A stretch of DNA of 64,000 bases, from positions 245,097,503 to 245,161,502 of the forward strand of contig NC_133661.1 in NCBI RefSeq assembly GCF_037893015.1, given 5' to 3'. The translations under genes were made by a program, and so were the position numbers. Below, in pieces: positions 24,150-32,650 of the stretch. Numbering within the stretch: the first letter of the stretch is position 1; every line of letters begins with the position of its first letter. This DNA comes from Macrotis lagotis. Its lineage: Eukaryota; Chordata; Mammalia; Peramelemorphia; Peramelidae. Below the pieces are notes generated by a model, which made no database searches, had not been told where the DNA came from, and saw only the letters and a list, made by a program, of their open reading frames with translations.

Positions 24150-24330
24150 CAGTCAGATTGTGCAGAATTTTAAATGCCAAACAGAAGGGTTTATATTTGT
24201 TCCTAGAATTAACTGGGAGCCACTGGAAGTTATTGAGCAATGAGATGAACTGGTCAGTCAGATCAATGCATTAAGGAACACTTTGGCAACTGTGTGAAGG
24301 TTGGATGGAAGAGGGTAAAGACTGAAGCAG
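24150..24330. repeat. Ancient interspersed repeat (family not named)
   Basis: TTTTAAATGCCAAACAGAAG, GGGAGCCACTGGAAGTTATT and AACACTTTGGCAACTGTGTG resemble a repeat class common across mammals and monotremes. Related pieces sit at 21770-22165 and 25085-25215. Confidence 0.4.
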
Positions 24331-24757
24331 GAAAACCAACTAGTATAGTTAACAATAGTTACAAACTGAAGATCAGGTCTCTGCCCACTATGCCATCACA
24401 TTCAAGTTGTTGTCTATTGCTATCCAAATAAAGCATAAATACCTGATTTACTCAAGGTTCTCTGCTTTTGGATTCCTTCCTATCTTACCAGACACATTCC
24501 TCACCTTTACATATTCCATTTACATATTACATACAAATTACATCCCAGCTAAACTAGATTCTTTTCCATTTCCTTCATTTCTCCTATGGAAGTCTATGAC
24601 AAAACTCTTTTTTCCATTCAACTGAAAATAATAAGTAAATCTTTCTCCAGTCTAAAATTCTTTTCCAGACTTTGCCCAATAAGAAAAATGCATAGAAAGT
24701 CAAGAGTAGAGACTAAGGCTTAGGAAAATAAATTAAAGTGGTAACAAATTTAAAGGA
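24331..24757. other. No recognisable feature
   Basis: Unclassified. Confidence 0.4.
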
Positions 24758-24912
24758 AAGGGGTAGCTAGGTGGTGAAGTGGATAGAGCGCTAGTCCTGG
24801 AGTCAGGAGTAACTGAGTTCAAATCCAGCCTCAGACACTTAATAATTACCTAGCTGTGTGGCCTTGGGCAAGCCACTTAACCCCATTTGCATTGGAAAAA
24901 CCTAAAAAAAAA
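24758..24912 (+). mobile_element. tRNA-derived SINE with target duplication
   Basis: Full-length, with A box, B box GAGTTCAAATCCAG and an A-rich tail. ACAAATTTAAAGGAAA appears on both sides. Confidence 0.92.
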
Positions 24913-25009
24913 TATATATACTACAAATTTAAAGGAAAAAATGCTATGTCAAGATCAAGGCCTTCCCCATTCCCTGAAGGGATAGGTAGTAAGATCTATC
25001 AAAGAGAAG

Positions 25010-25420
25010 TCAAGACAATCTAACAAGCATTTATTGAAAATCTACTGTGTGCCAACCACTGTATTAAGCACTGAGATTGGAGTGAGATGGAGACTTGAGT
25101 CAGTCCAACCAGCAGATTTACTATAATAATCCAGGCAGCAAATGAGGAAAGAATACCATGTGAGAAAGGTTAAGTACAAGAAACTTTATGAAGGCAGAAT
25201 TGACATATTTCAAAGGTAGTCATGACAAGTCTTAGCAATTGATTATATCCTAATGATAATAGCTATCTTTTATATAGCACCTAAGTGTTTGCAAAGCACT
25301 TTACAAATATCTCATTTTATTTTCACAACCACCCCTTAGGGTCCTTGATAATTTCACATTCTTAATAGAGTTATTTGAGTCAAAGACAAATGACTTGCAC
25401 AAGTCATACACAACTACTAT
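25010..25420 (+). repeat. MIR/L2-like ancient repeats
   Basis: AACAAGCATTTATTGAAAAT with CTGTGTGCCAACCACTGTAT (25020-25070), and GCAAAGCACTTTACAAATAT (25290) followed by TGACTTGCACAAGTCA, are MIR-type phrases. Confidence 0.5.
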
Positions 25421-26040
25421 TGCTTTGGGGACAGGAATTGAGTATTTGTTTGCAAATTGTCTTCTAGGTAGATTTTAAGCTCTTTGAGGGAAAGGACTGT
25501 TTTTTGACCTCTTTTTGTATCTCAACACCTAAGAAAGAACCTGAAACATAAATGTTTGAAGAGAACAGCCTTACTAACTTCAAAAATACATTCATTTACA
25601 TTCATTATCTCACTATCTATTCAGAGCCCAGTCTTTCTTATTCCCTCTTCCTCAGTTATTTACTGCATCTTTCCTGCTCTTATTCCTCTCATTTGATTGA
25701 AAGTTCCTTAAGGACATGGGTTTGTGTCATTTTGTGCTTTCTCTAGTGTATGTGGTACTCTAGGTTGCTCATCTACCTTTGGTATCCTCCCTCACCCAGC
25801 TCTTCACTGATAGAAGCTGTAGTATGAACAATCTCTATGCCCCAGTAAAACATTCTCCACAAATGGGCTAAATCAGGTTGAGGGTAACTGATAGCTCTCG
25901 AACCCACTGTTGATTTAGAAAGATATATATATACCCAAGCTTGTGAAGTCTCCTCCCAGCAGAACAATTTGGGCTGAGAACAATTTGTTCTAACATCCAT
26001 AAAAGTGGTTGAAGCTGACATTTTGGAGCAGTATCAAGCC
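25421..26040. other. No recognisable gene
   Basis: Unclassified sequence including an (AT)n patch at 25924-25934. Confidence 0.4.
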
Positions 26041-26225
26041 TGGTCAGATATCAAAGTCACCAAGGTCATCACTGAACCCAGGGTCATCCATCAGAAGTCC
26101 TGACTTTTATCTTTTCACTGGACATAGATGACTCTTGAGAGTATGAGACTATTGACTTTGTGCAACTCTGCCTCATTGAAATATAATTCAGACTTGAGTC
26201 AAAACATCACCCCATGTTGAAGGGC
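26041..26225 (+). repeat. Long-SINE 3' body, strongly diverged
   Basis: TTTCACTGGACATAGATGAC and TTGAAATATAATTCAGACTT recall the 3' body of the long SINE at 51645-51970 (TCACTGGATCCAGATGGCTC). Weak match. Confidence 0.4.
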
Positions 26226-26530
26226 GAACAATAGTTCATAACATTACATTTATTTAGTAGATGCTTAATATTACATTGAATTGGGCAAATAAAATGAATA
26301 TGAAAAGAATGAGATTAAACAGAATCATGTTGGGGCTTTTTTTTAACAGGCTTTAATAACAGGATTCTGATGGATCCATGAGTTTCATTAGACTGCCTAA
26401 AGTTTCCATGACACAAAGATTAACAAACCCTGCTTCAAGAACTCCTTCAGCCCCCAAGTTTTACATTCATGCATCAATTTGTCCCTTTTTTAAAAATCCA
26501 GTTCAGCCTTTAGCATCATATAATGAACCT
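26226..26530. other. No recognisable feature
   Basis: Unclassified. Confidence 0.4.
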
Positions 26531-26745
26531 AGTGAGCAGGGAGGTAGCACAGTAGATAGACCATCAGTCCTAAAATGAGTTAAAATCTAACCTCATGCAA
26601 TTCTATCTGTGAGACCTTAGGCAAGCCATTTAACCCTGTTAGATTCACTTTCCTCTTCTATAAACACTTCAGTATCTTTGTTGAGAAAATCCCATATGGC
26701 CTTCTGAACAGTGAGACACCAGTGAATGAACTGAACAGAATTTGA
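26531..26745 (+). mobile_element. CORE-SINE, diverged
   Basis: GCAGGGAGGTAGCACAGTAG head, GGCAAGCCATTTAACCCTGT and AAACACTTCAGTATCTTTGT in sense order. Confidence 0.65.
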
Positions 26746-27740
26746 CTTAGTAGACATTTAAAAAAGGATTGGCTGATTAAACTTGTAACAGCTCACATTT
26801 ACATAGAACATAGATTTATAAAGTACTTTACATATATTCCTGTTCCCCAGTAGAATAAAACTCGTCCAAAAATCTAACACTCTTTCAATTAGACGACATA
26901 TAACCTTGCAAAAAGAGCCTAGCCAGGTCAGGACTCTGTACAGAGCTCAATTTAGTGTTATTGGTTGACTGAAGGATTAGGCAAGGAGTAGAGTAGTAGG
27001 GACTGGAAGAGAGAAAAGATCCTGCCAGGTAAGAAAACAGTAGAAAAGACAGAGGGCAAAAATGGAAATTCAAAAGAGAATCAAGACAGCTATTCCTTCT
27101 GGGCACGTGTCCCAGTAGAAGCAATTCTCCTGGAGCCTCATTAGCAGAGGTGTAAGCAGTGATACAGAAGAAATGCTGATGAATAGCATAGACTGAGAAA
27201 TTCCAATTAGACCTAGAAAACAAATATCTCTATTCGTTCAGACTCTTTACCACTCTTTAACCACATCATTGCTCTTGAATCCACTTCAGTTCTTTATCCA
27301 AATCCACTAAGGATGCTGTTCTTCCTGGAACCAAAAGGACATCCCTGCTTGGAAAGATGTGATTCCCATCTCATATTCCAGACAAGGAGGCTCAAGAATC
27401 AAGGGGAAATGATCCCAAAGGTTTGTTAGTACTCACTCCCTTCTCAAATAAAGGCGAATAGGATTATCTATTTATGTTTCACTCCCCATTAAAGAATTTA
27501 AGTTCTTTCAGGGCAGGCTATTGATTTTTTTCTTATTTTTTTTTTAGACTTGTGGTTTCACTGGTACAGAGGGAGTTTCCTTCTAGATGAGGAATAAACT
27601 CCCTCTTAGCAACATACAGGTTGGCACCTTCTCTGCAACTTTTAAGTCACTGAGAATTCCTGCAGCATGGACCTAGAAAAATCACAAATTAACAGTGTTT
27701 TACTTTTTTTTGTAAGATATTTTCAGTTACATTTAGTAAA
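26746..27740. other. No recognisable gene
   Basis: Includes an antisense frame of 112 codons (26885-27223) with no recognised domain. MIR-like crumb at 26790-26840. Confidence 0.4.
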
Positions 27741-27836
27741 CAGTGTTTTAGGTCTGACTTGGGAGGGAATTTTGCATCAACTAGTCTGCAATAACTACCT
27801 TCCCAGGACACAGAAAGATCAAGTGACTTACCCAAG
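27741..27836 (+). repeat. MIR-like SINE, left part (ERV-A target)
   Basis: ACACAGAAAGATCAAGTGAC followed by TTACCCAAG resumes at 31033 as GTAACACTGGCAGTATATAT. Together they give the usual MIR phrase order, so ERV-A integrated into an old MIR. Confidence 0.55.
27831..27836. repeat. ERV-A target-site duplication (5')
   Basis: CCCAAG immediately before the TG of the 5' LTR. The same six bases follow the CA of the 3' LTR at 31033-31038. Confidence 0.9.
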
Positions 27837-27885
27837 TGTTGGGGGCGGGGGGAAGAGGCTTGGTGGTTGCTTAGCGGGGGAAACA

Positions 27886-28049
27886 TAATCCCCTTATAAA
27901 GGAATGTTACAGAACTCGGCCCCTCATTGTTTAAGAGTTCATGGGAGGGAGGACAGAAGGGATAAAATAATCCCCTTATAAAGGAATGTTACAGAACTCG
28001 GCCCCTCATTGTTTAAGAGTTCATGGGAGGGAGGACAGGGGGGATAAAA
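27886..28049 (+). repeat. 82-bp tandem duplication in U3
   Basis: Two adjacent 82-bp units starting TAATCCCCTTATAAAGG. The second ends GACAGGGGGGATAAAA where the first has GACAGAAGGGATAAAA. The ERV-B LTR (60778-61110) has only one unit, so the duplication arose within this lineage. Confidence 0.92.
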
Positions 28050-28050
28050 G
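28044..28050 (+). promoter_or_regulatory. LTR TATA-like box
   Basis: ATAAAAG about 46 bp upstream of the AATAAA. The short TATA-to-poly(A) spacing predicts a very short R region. The same site occurs in the 3' LTR at 30824-30830. Confidence 0.55.
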
Positions 28051-28095
28051 TGTCTGCTGAGAGGTGGGGAAGGAGCGGGAATGTGATCACAGAAG

Positions 28096-28101
28096 AATAA
28101 A
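28096..28101 (+). promoter_or_regulatory. LTR polyadenylation signal
   Basis: AATAAA, repeated at 30876-30881 in the 3' LTR. A second AATAAA-like run close to the LTR end (GTAAATAAAAACC) is less likely, because it lies at the U5 edge. Confidence 0.6.
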
Positions 28102-28195
28102 GACTCATGACCCACCTCAGGCGCTCTGTCTGGTTCTTCCCCCATCAAAGAGTGGGGGCCGGAGGTACCCCGAAGACTCACCACGCGTTGGACTG

Positions 28196-28204
28196 GTGAG
28201 TAAG
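28196..28204 (+). promoter_or_regulatory. Candidate major splice donor in U5
   Basis: CTG|GTGAGTAAG is close to the consensus donor and lies upstream of the PBS, inside the LTR. With the acceptor-like tract ending at 29953 it could produce the subgenomic env message. Inferred from sequence only. Confidence 0.45.
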
Positions 28205-28254
28205 AGGACGGACTAGCATTAAGAAGCCGGCGTTGTAAATAAAAACCCGGCAAG

Positions 28255-28272
28255 TGGTGCCGAAACCCGGGA
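28255..28272 (+). other. Primer-binding site, tRNA-Phe type
   Basis: TGGTGCCGAAACCCGGGA starts 2 bp after the 5' LTR. It is complementary to the 3' end of mammalian tRNA-Phe, including CCA (known tRNA-Phe ends in CCCGGGTTTCGGCACCA). Most betaretroviruses use tRNA-Lys. Confidence 0.85.
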
Positions 28273-28406
28273 CCTGATTTTGCTAGGGAACGTCTGAATC
28301 CGCTGGTCGGATTCTCCAGACAGCCTCGGTCGTTTCTGACCGGGAGGAAGGAGAGGGCGTTTACTCTCAGATATTGCCTGAGGGACATATCCCTATTGTG
28401 TTGACT
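28273..28406 (+). other. ERV-A untranslated leader
   Basis: Leader between the PBS and the first in-frame ATG, probably containing packaging signals. No individual element can be assigned. Confidence 0.5.
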
Positions 28407-28829
28407 ATGCTTTCTTTCTCTCCCCTTTCTCCTTCTGCTCTAATCACGCTCCTTGCCGTGCTGGCCTGTCTGATTGTGCCCTGCTTCCTCCTTCTCTTTT
28501 GCCGAACGGGAACTTTCCAGTTCTGCCACCTGTTAGGATTGCAGCCTCGGCTAGTAGACAGCATGGGGGGCCGGAATAGTATTCCCGCCTTTGAGCCGGA
28601 GGAAAAAGAGGCCGTTGCAGCGCAGCTTTATAAACTCTGCGCTAAGCATGGCCGTAAATTACCTATCAAGACGTGCCGTGCTTTTGTTGAGAATATCTGG
28701 AACATCTGCCCTTGGGTGCAACATAGTGGGATCCAACCAGATAAATGGAAGGTGGTAGGGCAGCAGATGGCCTCCTATAATGACACCTGCCCGGGAAAAC
28801 TAACCCCCAAGGATTTTTACAGTGTATAA
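28407..28829 (+). pseudogene. gag: ERV-A gag, matrix part with upstream in-frame extension (frame-broken)
   Basis: The canonical Gag start is the ATG at 28563. It reads MGGRNS, a myristoylation-type N-terminus, followed by a small matrix domain (about 88 codons; features such as KTCRAFVENIWNICPWVQ). The frame then hits TAA at 28827-28829, one base out of register with the continuing gag frame (28822 onward), so matrix and capsid are separated by a frameshift near the T-run at 28813-28818. Upstream, an ATG at 28407 is open and in frame for 52 codons and encodes a hydrophobic stretch (LITLLAVLACLIVPCFLLLF) like a signal anchor. This recalls the glycosylated-Gag leader of gammaretroviruses. Whether the ancestor translated it is unknown. 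Confidence 0.8.
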
Positions 28830-29910
28830 GATAGTGGATGCAGCCCTGCATCCCCAGAAGGTGACTTTGGCACGAACAATCAGCACTCAGGTGGGTAGCT
28901 CGTTGGCGGGATCGGATTCAGAGGGCTCAGAGGAAGAGGGAAGGCCACTCCCTCCCCTGTATCCGTGGGAGGAACTTAGAAGAAACAATGGGGGAACAAG
29001 GGGCCCCCAGGGAGAAGAAAATGCCGCATGCCCCTCCTTACCGAGACAGAATGAAAAGGGGGAGGGCGATGAATGTGGCACACTTAGAGATTCAGGGCCG
29101 GAAGTTTCCGAGCGCGGGAAGGGAGGGGTGCAAACAGTCCTCAGGGGTGGCAGGAAGAGGAGCGTGAGTAGGTGGGACCGGGAGGCTGCTGACGAGGAGG
29201 GAGAAGTCCGCGCTGATTGGACAGCTGCCGCGCCCCAGGCTTGGCGGCCCAGCCAGGAAACAGAGGCAAAAAATCCCCCGTGTTCCTTGTCCGCCCTTCA
29301 GAGATCCCCTCAAGGGCTCCGCCCATCCGGCCTACTTGCCACCAGTGCCTCCATAGCAATAGAGAAAGGGGAGGAGGTGGACTGGGATGACTGGGGCCTC
29401 TACCCGGTATTTACGGACCCCCTTACCGGAGCCCGAGACTACCACCCTGTCCCTTTTAAGATGCTTAAGGAACTTAAGGAGGCCGTGACTAAATACGGCC
29501 CAAGCTTCCCTTATGTAAAAAGACTGATGCAAAACCTCTTTGCTACGCACCCTTGGACCCCTGCTGACTTTGACGAAATTGCAGCCGCGTGCCTGGATGC
29601 CTCCTTATATTTAGCTTTTAAGGCTCAGGCCCGCAGAGAGGCCTCTAAGCTGGCAAAATCCCGAGGTTATACTCCCCTGGATTTAGCCATTGACCTCCTG
29701 TGTGGAACTGGAGCCTATACTGACCCTGCTGTTCAGGCCCGGTATGGCCAGTTTGAGCTAGAGACTGTTAAAGAAACACATGTTGCAGCTTGGGATAAGA
29801 TTGGAGCCATGAAAGGGGGGGGAGAGCCACACAGAAGTTGGTTGGGCTGAAGCAGAGAGCAGATCAGACACCCCTCTCATTTGTGAACGAGGTTAAAGAG
29901 ACCTTGATTA
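28822..29910 (+). pseudogene. gag: ERV-A gag, linker and capsid part (truncated)
   Basis: Continuation of gag in a second frame, open to a stop at 29850. It has an acidic, Pro/Arg-rich linker (residues about 20-190) and then a betaretrovirus-like capsid N-terminal domain: VFTDPLTGARDYHPVPFKML, then ADFDEIAAACLDASLYLAFK and the helix KAQARREASKLAKS. A second frame break lies in the G8 run at 29815-29822. Beyond it the capsid sequence continues in another frame to about 29895, where it joins sequence that in ERV-B follows integrase. The capsid C-terminal half, nucleocapsid, protease, RT and RNase H are absent, so no functional Gag is encoded. Confidence 0.85.
29895..29896 (+). other. gag-to-pol-end deletion junction
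   Basis: From AAGAGACCTTGATTAATGCC onward ERV-A and ERV-B agree. Upstream they are unrelated (capsid in ERV-A, integrase tail in ERV-B). The break deletes everything from mid-capsid to the last codons of pol. Confidence 0.75.
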
Positions 29911-30372
29911 ATGCCCAACCCTACGGGGTGAGAGGAATTTCTTTCTTTTTCAGGCCTTCTGATCATCGTAGGGATCCTTGGAGGTGCTCCATCTGAAGGA
30001 AATCCGACATGGGGAATACTCCGAGTTATTCCCTCTCCCCTTCCGGTAGCACGGAACTCCCCGATCTACCCTCGCCTGCTAGTGACCAATACATCGATGG
30101 GGCTCCCTTCTGCCTCGGTGGGGCCCCTCATGTGTGGCCACAGGGGAAAACATCGAGGATCCCATACCATGGAGGGATTGCCAGATGGCGGGAGGATACC
30201 CCCTTGAGGGTGAACAAGGACGCTGATTCTGGGAATCACCCTACTTGTTGTCTGTTTCTGCCGCCTAGCTAGGCAACAGAGGGGTTATATGCTTCTTACT
30301 CAGAAAGCCTTCATGGCCATAGAGACGGGGGAGGATCCCCAAGTCTGGCTAGCCGCCATGCATGACATGTGA
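29911..30372 (+). pseudogene. env: ERV-A env remnant (internally deleted)
   Basis: The env ATG overlaps the last base of the pol stop (TAATG), as in many retroviruses. The frame is interrupted at codon 7 (TGA). It then encodes a hydrophobic leader (LLIIVGILGGAPSEG), about 65 residues of surface-subunit N-terminus, a TGA-GGG-TGA pair of stops, and in the same frame a membrane anchor and cytoplasmic tail (LILGITLLVVCFCRLARQQ ... stop at 30370). Most of the surface subunit, the fusion region and the ectodomain are missing. ERV-B has the same deletion and the same stops, so the defect predates both insertions. Confidence 0.75.
29942..29953 (+). promoter_or_regulatory. Candidate env splice acceptor
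   Basis: Polypyrimidine tract TTTCTTTCTTTTTCAG directly before the env leader codons, conserved in ERV-B (reverse complement at 62090-62105). Could pair with the donor at 28196. Confidence 0.4.
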
Positions 30373-30387
30373 CACCTAGGGGTAAGA

Positions 30388-30512
30388 CGAGGTAAACCCC
30401 AAGACGGGCAACTTCTCCTCACCTAGCCACCTAAGACAGGCCCTGAGGGTGTCGGGCGCCTAGGACGGGCAAGGTCCTGGGTTGAGGAGATGACCTAAGA
30501 CAGGGTTCCTCG
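30388..30512 (+). ncRNA. CTE-like RNA export hairpin
   Basis: A 125-nt imperfect palindrome lies between env and the PPT. In order it carries GACGGGCAA (30403), CCTAAGACAGG (30430), GGACGGGCAAGG (30463) and CCTAAGACAGG (30494). Outer stem: CGAGG/CCTCG and AACCC/GGGTT (30388-30399 with 30503-30512). Middle stem: CTCCTCA-CCTAG (30415-30426) with CTGGG-TGAGGAG (30477-30489). Apical stem: GGCCC/GGGCGCC around 30439-30460. The GACGGG and CCTAAGACAGG motifs face each other in two internal loops. This two-fold layout, motif content and position match my recollection of the constitutive transport element of simian type D retroviruses, which recruits NXF1/TAP to export unspliced RNA. Function is inferred. 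Confidence 0.75.
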
Positions 30513-30542
30513 CCCCCGGCTATAAGAGGCCAGTAGAAATGA

Positions 30543-30576
30543 CACCGCTTAAGGCTAACCTCAGCACCGCTTAAGG
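30543..30576 (+). repeat. Direct repeat CACCGCTTAAGG
   Basis: CACCGCTTAAGG at 30543-30554 and 30565-30576, spaced 22 bp, between the CTE-like element and the PPT. Conserved in ERV-B. Confidence 0.7.
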
Positions 30577-30598
30577 TCACACCAAGTGATAACCTTGT

Positions 30599-30616
30599 AA
30601 AACAGAAAGGGGGAGA
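30599..30616 (+). other. Polypurine tract (PPT)
   Basis: AAAACAGAAAGGGGGAGA ends exactly at the TG of the 3' LTR, the expected plus-strand primer. Confidence 0.9.
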
Positions 30617-31032
30617 TGTTGGGGGCGGGGGGAAGAGGCTTGGTGGTTGCTTAGCGGGGGAAACATAATCCCCTTATAAAGGAATGTTACAGAACTCGGC
30701 CCCTCATTGTTTAAGAGTTCATGGGAGGGAGGACAGAAGGGATAAAATAATCCCCTTATAAAGGAATGTTACAGAACTCGGCCCCTCATTGTTTAAGAGT
30801 TCATGGGAGGGAGGACAGGGGGGATAAAAGTGTCTGCTGAGAGGTGGGGAAGGAGCGGGAATGTGATCACAGAAGAATAAAGACTCATGACCCACCTCAG
30901 GCGCTCTGTCTGGTTCTTCCCCCATCAAAGAGTGGGGGCCGGAGGTACCCCGAAGACTCACCACGCGTTGGACTGGTGAGTAAGAGGACGGACTAGCATT
31001 AAGAAGCCGGCGTTGTAAATAAAAACCCGGCA
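30617..31032 (+). repeat. ERV-A 3' LTR
   Basis: 416 bp. I found no difference from the 5' LTR on a full read-through, including the 82-bp duplication and its two internal differences. Confidence 0.95.
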
Positions 31033-31090
31033 CCCAAGGTAACACTGGCAGTATATATGATGGGCAGAACTTGAACCCAATTCTTCCTGA
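31033..31090 (+). repeat. Target duplication (CCCAAG, 31033-31038) and right part of the target MIR
   Basis: The six-base duplication is followed by GTAACACTGGCAGTATATAT and GAACTTGAACCCAATTCTTC, the 3' half of the MIR-like SINE begun at 27741. Confidence 0.6.
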
Positions 31091-31154
31091 TTTCTTAGAT
31101 CAGTTTTTATCCTTTTTGGGCTTCTACTTCTCTCTATTGTTTTTGTTGGGTTTT

Positions 31155-31330
31155 AGTAGTGTCTGATCCCATTTGGGGGGGTCTTGTTGGCAAAGATAAG
31201 AAGTGGTTTGTCATTTCCATCACCTGAGGCAAACAGGATGAAGATTCACAAAGCTATATAGTGCCTAAGATTGGATTTGAACTCAGGTCCTCCTGAATCC
31301 AGGACTGGCACTATTTCCACTGTACCACTA
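31155..31330 (-). mobile_element. CORE-SINE, antisense
   Basis: GTGTCTGATCCCATTTGGGG, TTTGTCATTTCCATCACC and TTTGAACTCAGGTCCTCCTG in antisense order. Confidence 0.7.
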
Positions 31331-31879
31331 TTGTTTTAATATCTCCAATATTTGCTAATACAGTGATTGGCATGATAAATGCTTGTGGGATTGGATTAGA
31401 TTGACCTGAATTTGATTATACTTGTAATGCAACCCTGAATAAGAATTAGCAGATTCACAGTTTAGAATGCTGCTTGCACTTCTCTGAAGGAGAATAAAGA
31501 TCTGTTAGCTTAAAGGAGATCCTATGCTTGATTATAGGGGCCTTAGTTCACTGACAAAGAAACATGACAGCAATGAATCTGAGTTAGTAAAGCAGAAAAA
31601 CCCCCCATAACCACTAATAATGGAGACACAACTTGCTCAAAATATCTGCCATAAGTGTAAACAGGACCCAGAGTAGCAAATTTGCTGATTATTCTTGCGT
31701 GCTATTATAGTAAATAGGCTTTTCCAGAATGAGTGTCATTTTTAGTCAAAATACAAAATCAAGGAGGTACTATCATCATTTAACAGTCCTGAAAGTCCCA
31801 TGTCCTCCACTGAATTTATATCAACTTCATGGATGAGGGTAGAAGCTATATACTCAATTCAATCCCAAGAAACCTAATT
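31331..31879. other. No recognisable feature
   Basis: Unclassified. Confidence 0.4.
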
Positions 31880-31880
31880 T

Positions 31881-31949
<69 letters not shown>

Positions 31950-31975
31950 ATGTGTGTGTGTGTATATATAAATAT
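31880..31975. repeat. (TA)n/(TATG)n/(TG)n microsatellite
   Basis: Compound dinucleotide tract of about 95 bp, able to extrude as hairpins. Confidence 0.95.
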
Positions 31976-32189
31976 AGATATCCAGAAAGCTCATAAACAC
32001 ATTCATTACAGGTGTAAGAGACTTCAAAAATCATCTAATAAAATGCTGTAACCTTAATGATGAAGAATTAAGGTCCAGAGAAATGAAAGGATTTGCCCAA
32101 TTGTACAAATAATAGTAGCAAAGTCACAATTTGAATATAAAGTATAATTGTAAAGTGTTTTGCAAACCTTAAAAGTTCTATATAAATAC

Positions 32190-32191
<2 letters not shown>

Positions 32192-32226
<35 letters not shown>
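32192..32226. repeat. (ATT)n microsatellite
   Basis: About 11 ATT units following a MIR-like stretch (32035-32190). Confidence 0.92.
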
Positions 32227-32614
32227 CTCCCAGAGTGTTCATATAAACCATACTTTCCACTCTCTTTTTAATAGTACAATATAATACAAATATTATATCC
32301 ATTTCAGATAAGGTAAACAAAGATGAGGTGTTAAAAGTGAGTTAACCAAGATTCAAATCCAGCTCTTAACAATTCTAAGTTCCCCTCATTCTCTAACTCA
32401 AGTTCCTATGTCTATCTTCTGTGCCATACCACTTCCCTCAAATTGTGAAATCAAAAACTTCCCTGGATGGTTGCAGAACTGACCCACAATTCCAATTTGG
32501 AATAAAGACCAACCTAGATGAAAATATTTACGTCTACTCAAGGCCAGGAAGTCTTGTCCAATCTAGGACTTTGATGCAGTCAACTTCTGAGTCTCTTATG
32601 TTTTCAACAATCAA

Positions 32615-32615
<1 letters not shown>
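32227..32615. other. No recognisable feature
   Basis: Unclassified. Confidence 0.4.

Positions 32616-32648
<33 letters not shown>
32616..32648. repeat. poly(G) tract, 33 bp, fused to a SINE head
   Basis: Uninterrupted G33 leading straight into CATGGCTAGGTATCACAGTG, i.e. at the position where this SINE normally begins with GGGG. Confidence 0.9.

Positions 32649-32650
<2 letters not shown>

Larger units (their letters stand above)
27837..28252 (+). repeat. ERV-A 5' LTR
   Basis: Begins TGTTGGGGGCGGGG and ends AAAAACCCGGCA. U3 contains an 82-bp tandem duplication (27886-27967 and 27968-28049, two differences). A TATA-like ATAAAAG lies at 28044-28050 and AATAAA at 28096-28101. U5 contains a strong splice-donor match (GTGAGTAAG at 28196). 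Confidence 0.95.
27837..31032 (+). mobile_element. ERV-A: complete short betaretrovirus-like endogenous provirus
   Basis: A 3,196-bp provirus bounded by two 416-bp LTRs (TG...CA) that I could not tell apart base by base, with a 6-bp target duplication, PBS and PPT. The internal region is only 2.36 kb. It holds a leader, gag matrix and capsid regions with two frame breaks, a junction that removes nucleocapsid, protease and nearly all of pol, then an env remnant, a CTE-like hairpin and the PPT. Identical LTRs and an intact duplication imply recent integration. It cannot encode the enzymes for its own copying, so it must have been mobilised in trans. Confidence 0.95.

Noticed and set aside
28374..28406. 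Start of the gag leader frame at 28374
   Set aside because: That position is TTG. The first ATG in the frame is 28407 and the canonical Gag start is 28563.
29911..29953. Possible mini-intron GTGAGA...TTTCAG within the env start
   Set aside because: Only 26 nt long, below the size spliceosomes remove, and removing it shifts the env frame. More likely a codon-7 stop followed by an acceptor-like tract.
30009..30272. 87-codon open frame, also identical in ERV-B (61776-62039)
   Set aside because: It overlaps the env remnant in another frame. The env frame explains the hydrophobic leader and membrane anchor. Identity between copies reflects recent common origin, not selection.
31846..32034. Antisense frame rich in Tyr/Ile/Thr
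   Set aside because: Translation of the (TA)n/(TG)n microsatellite.
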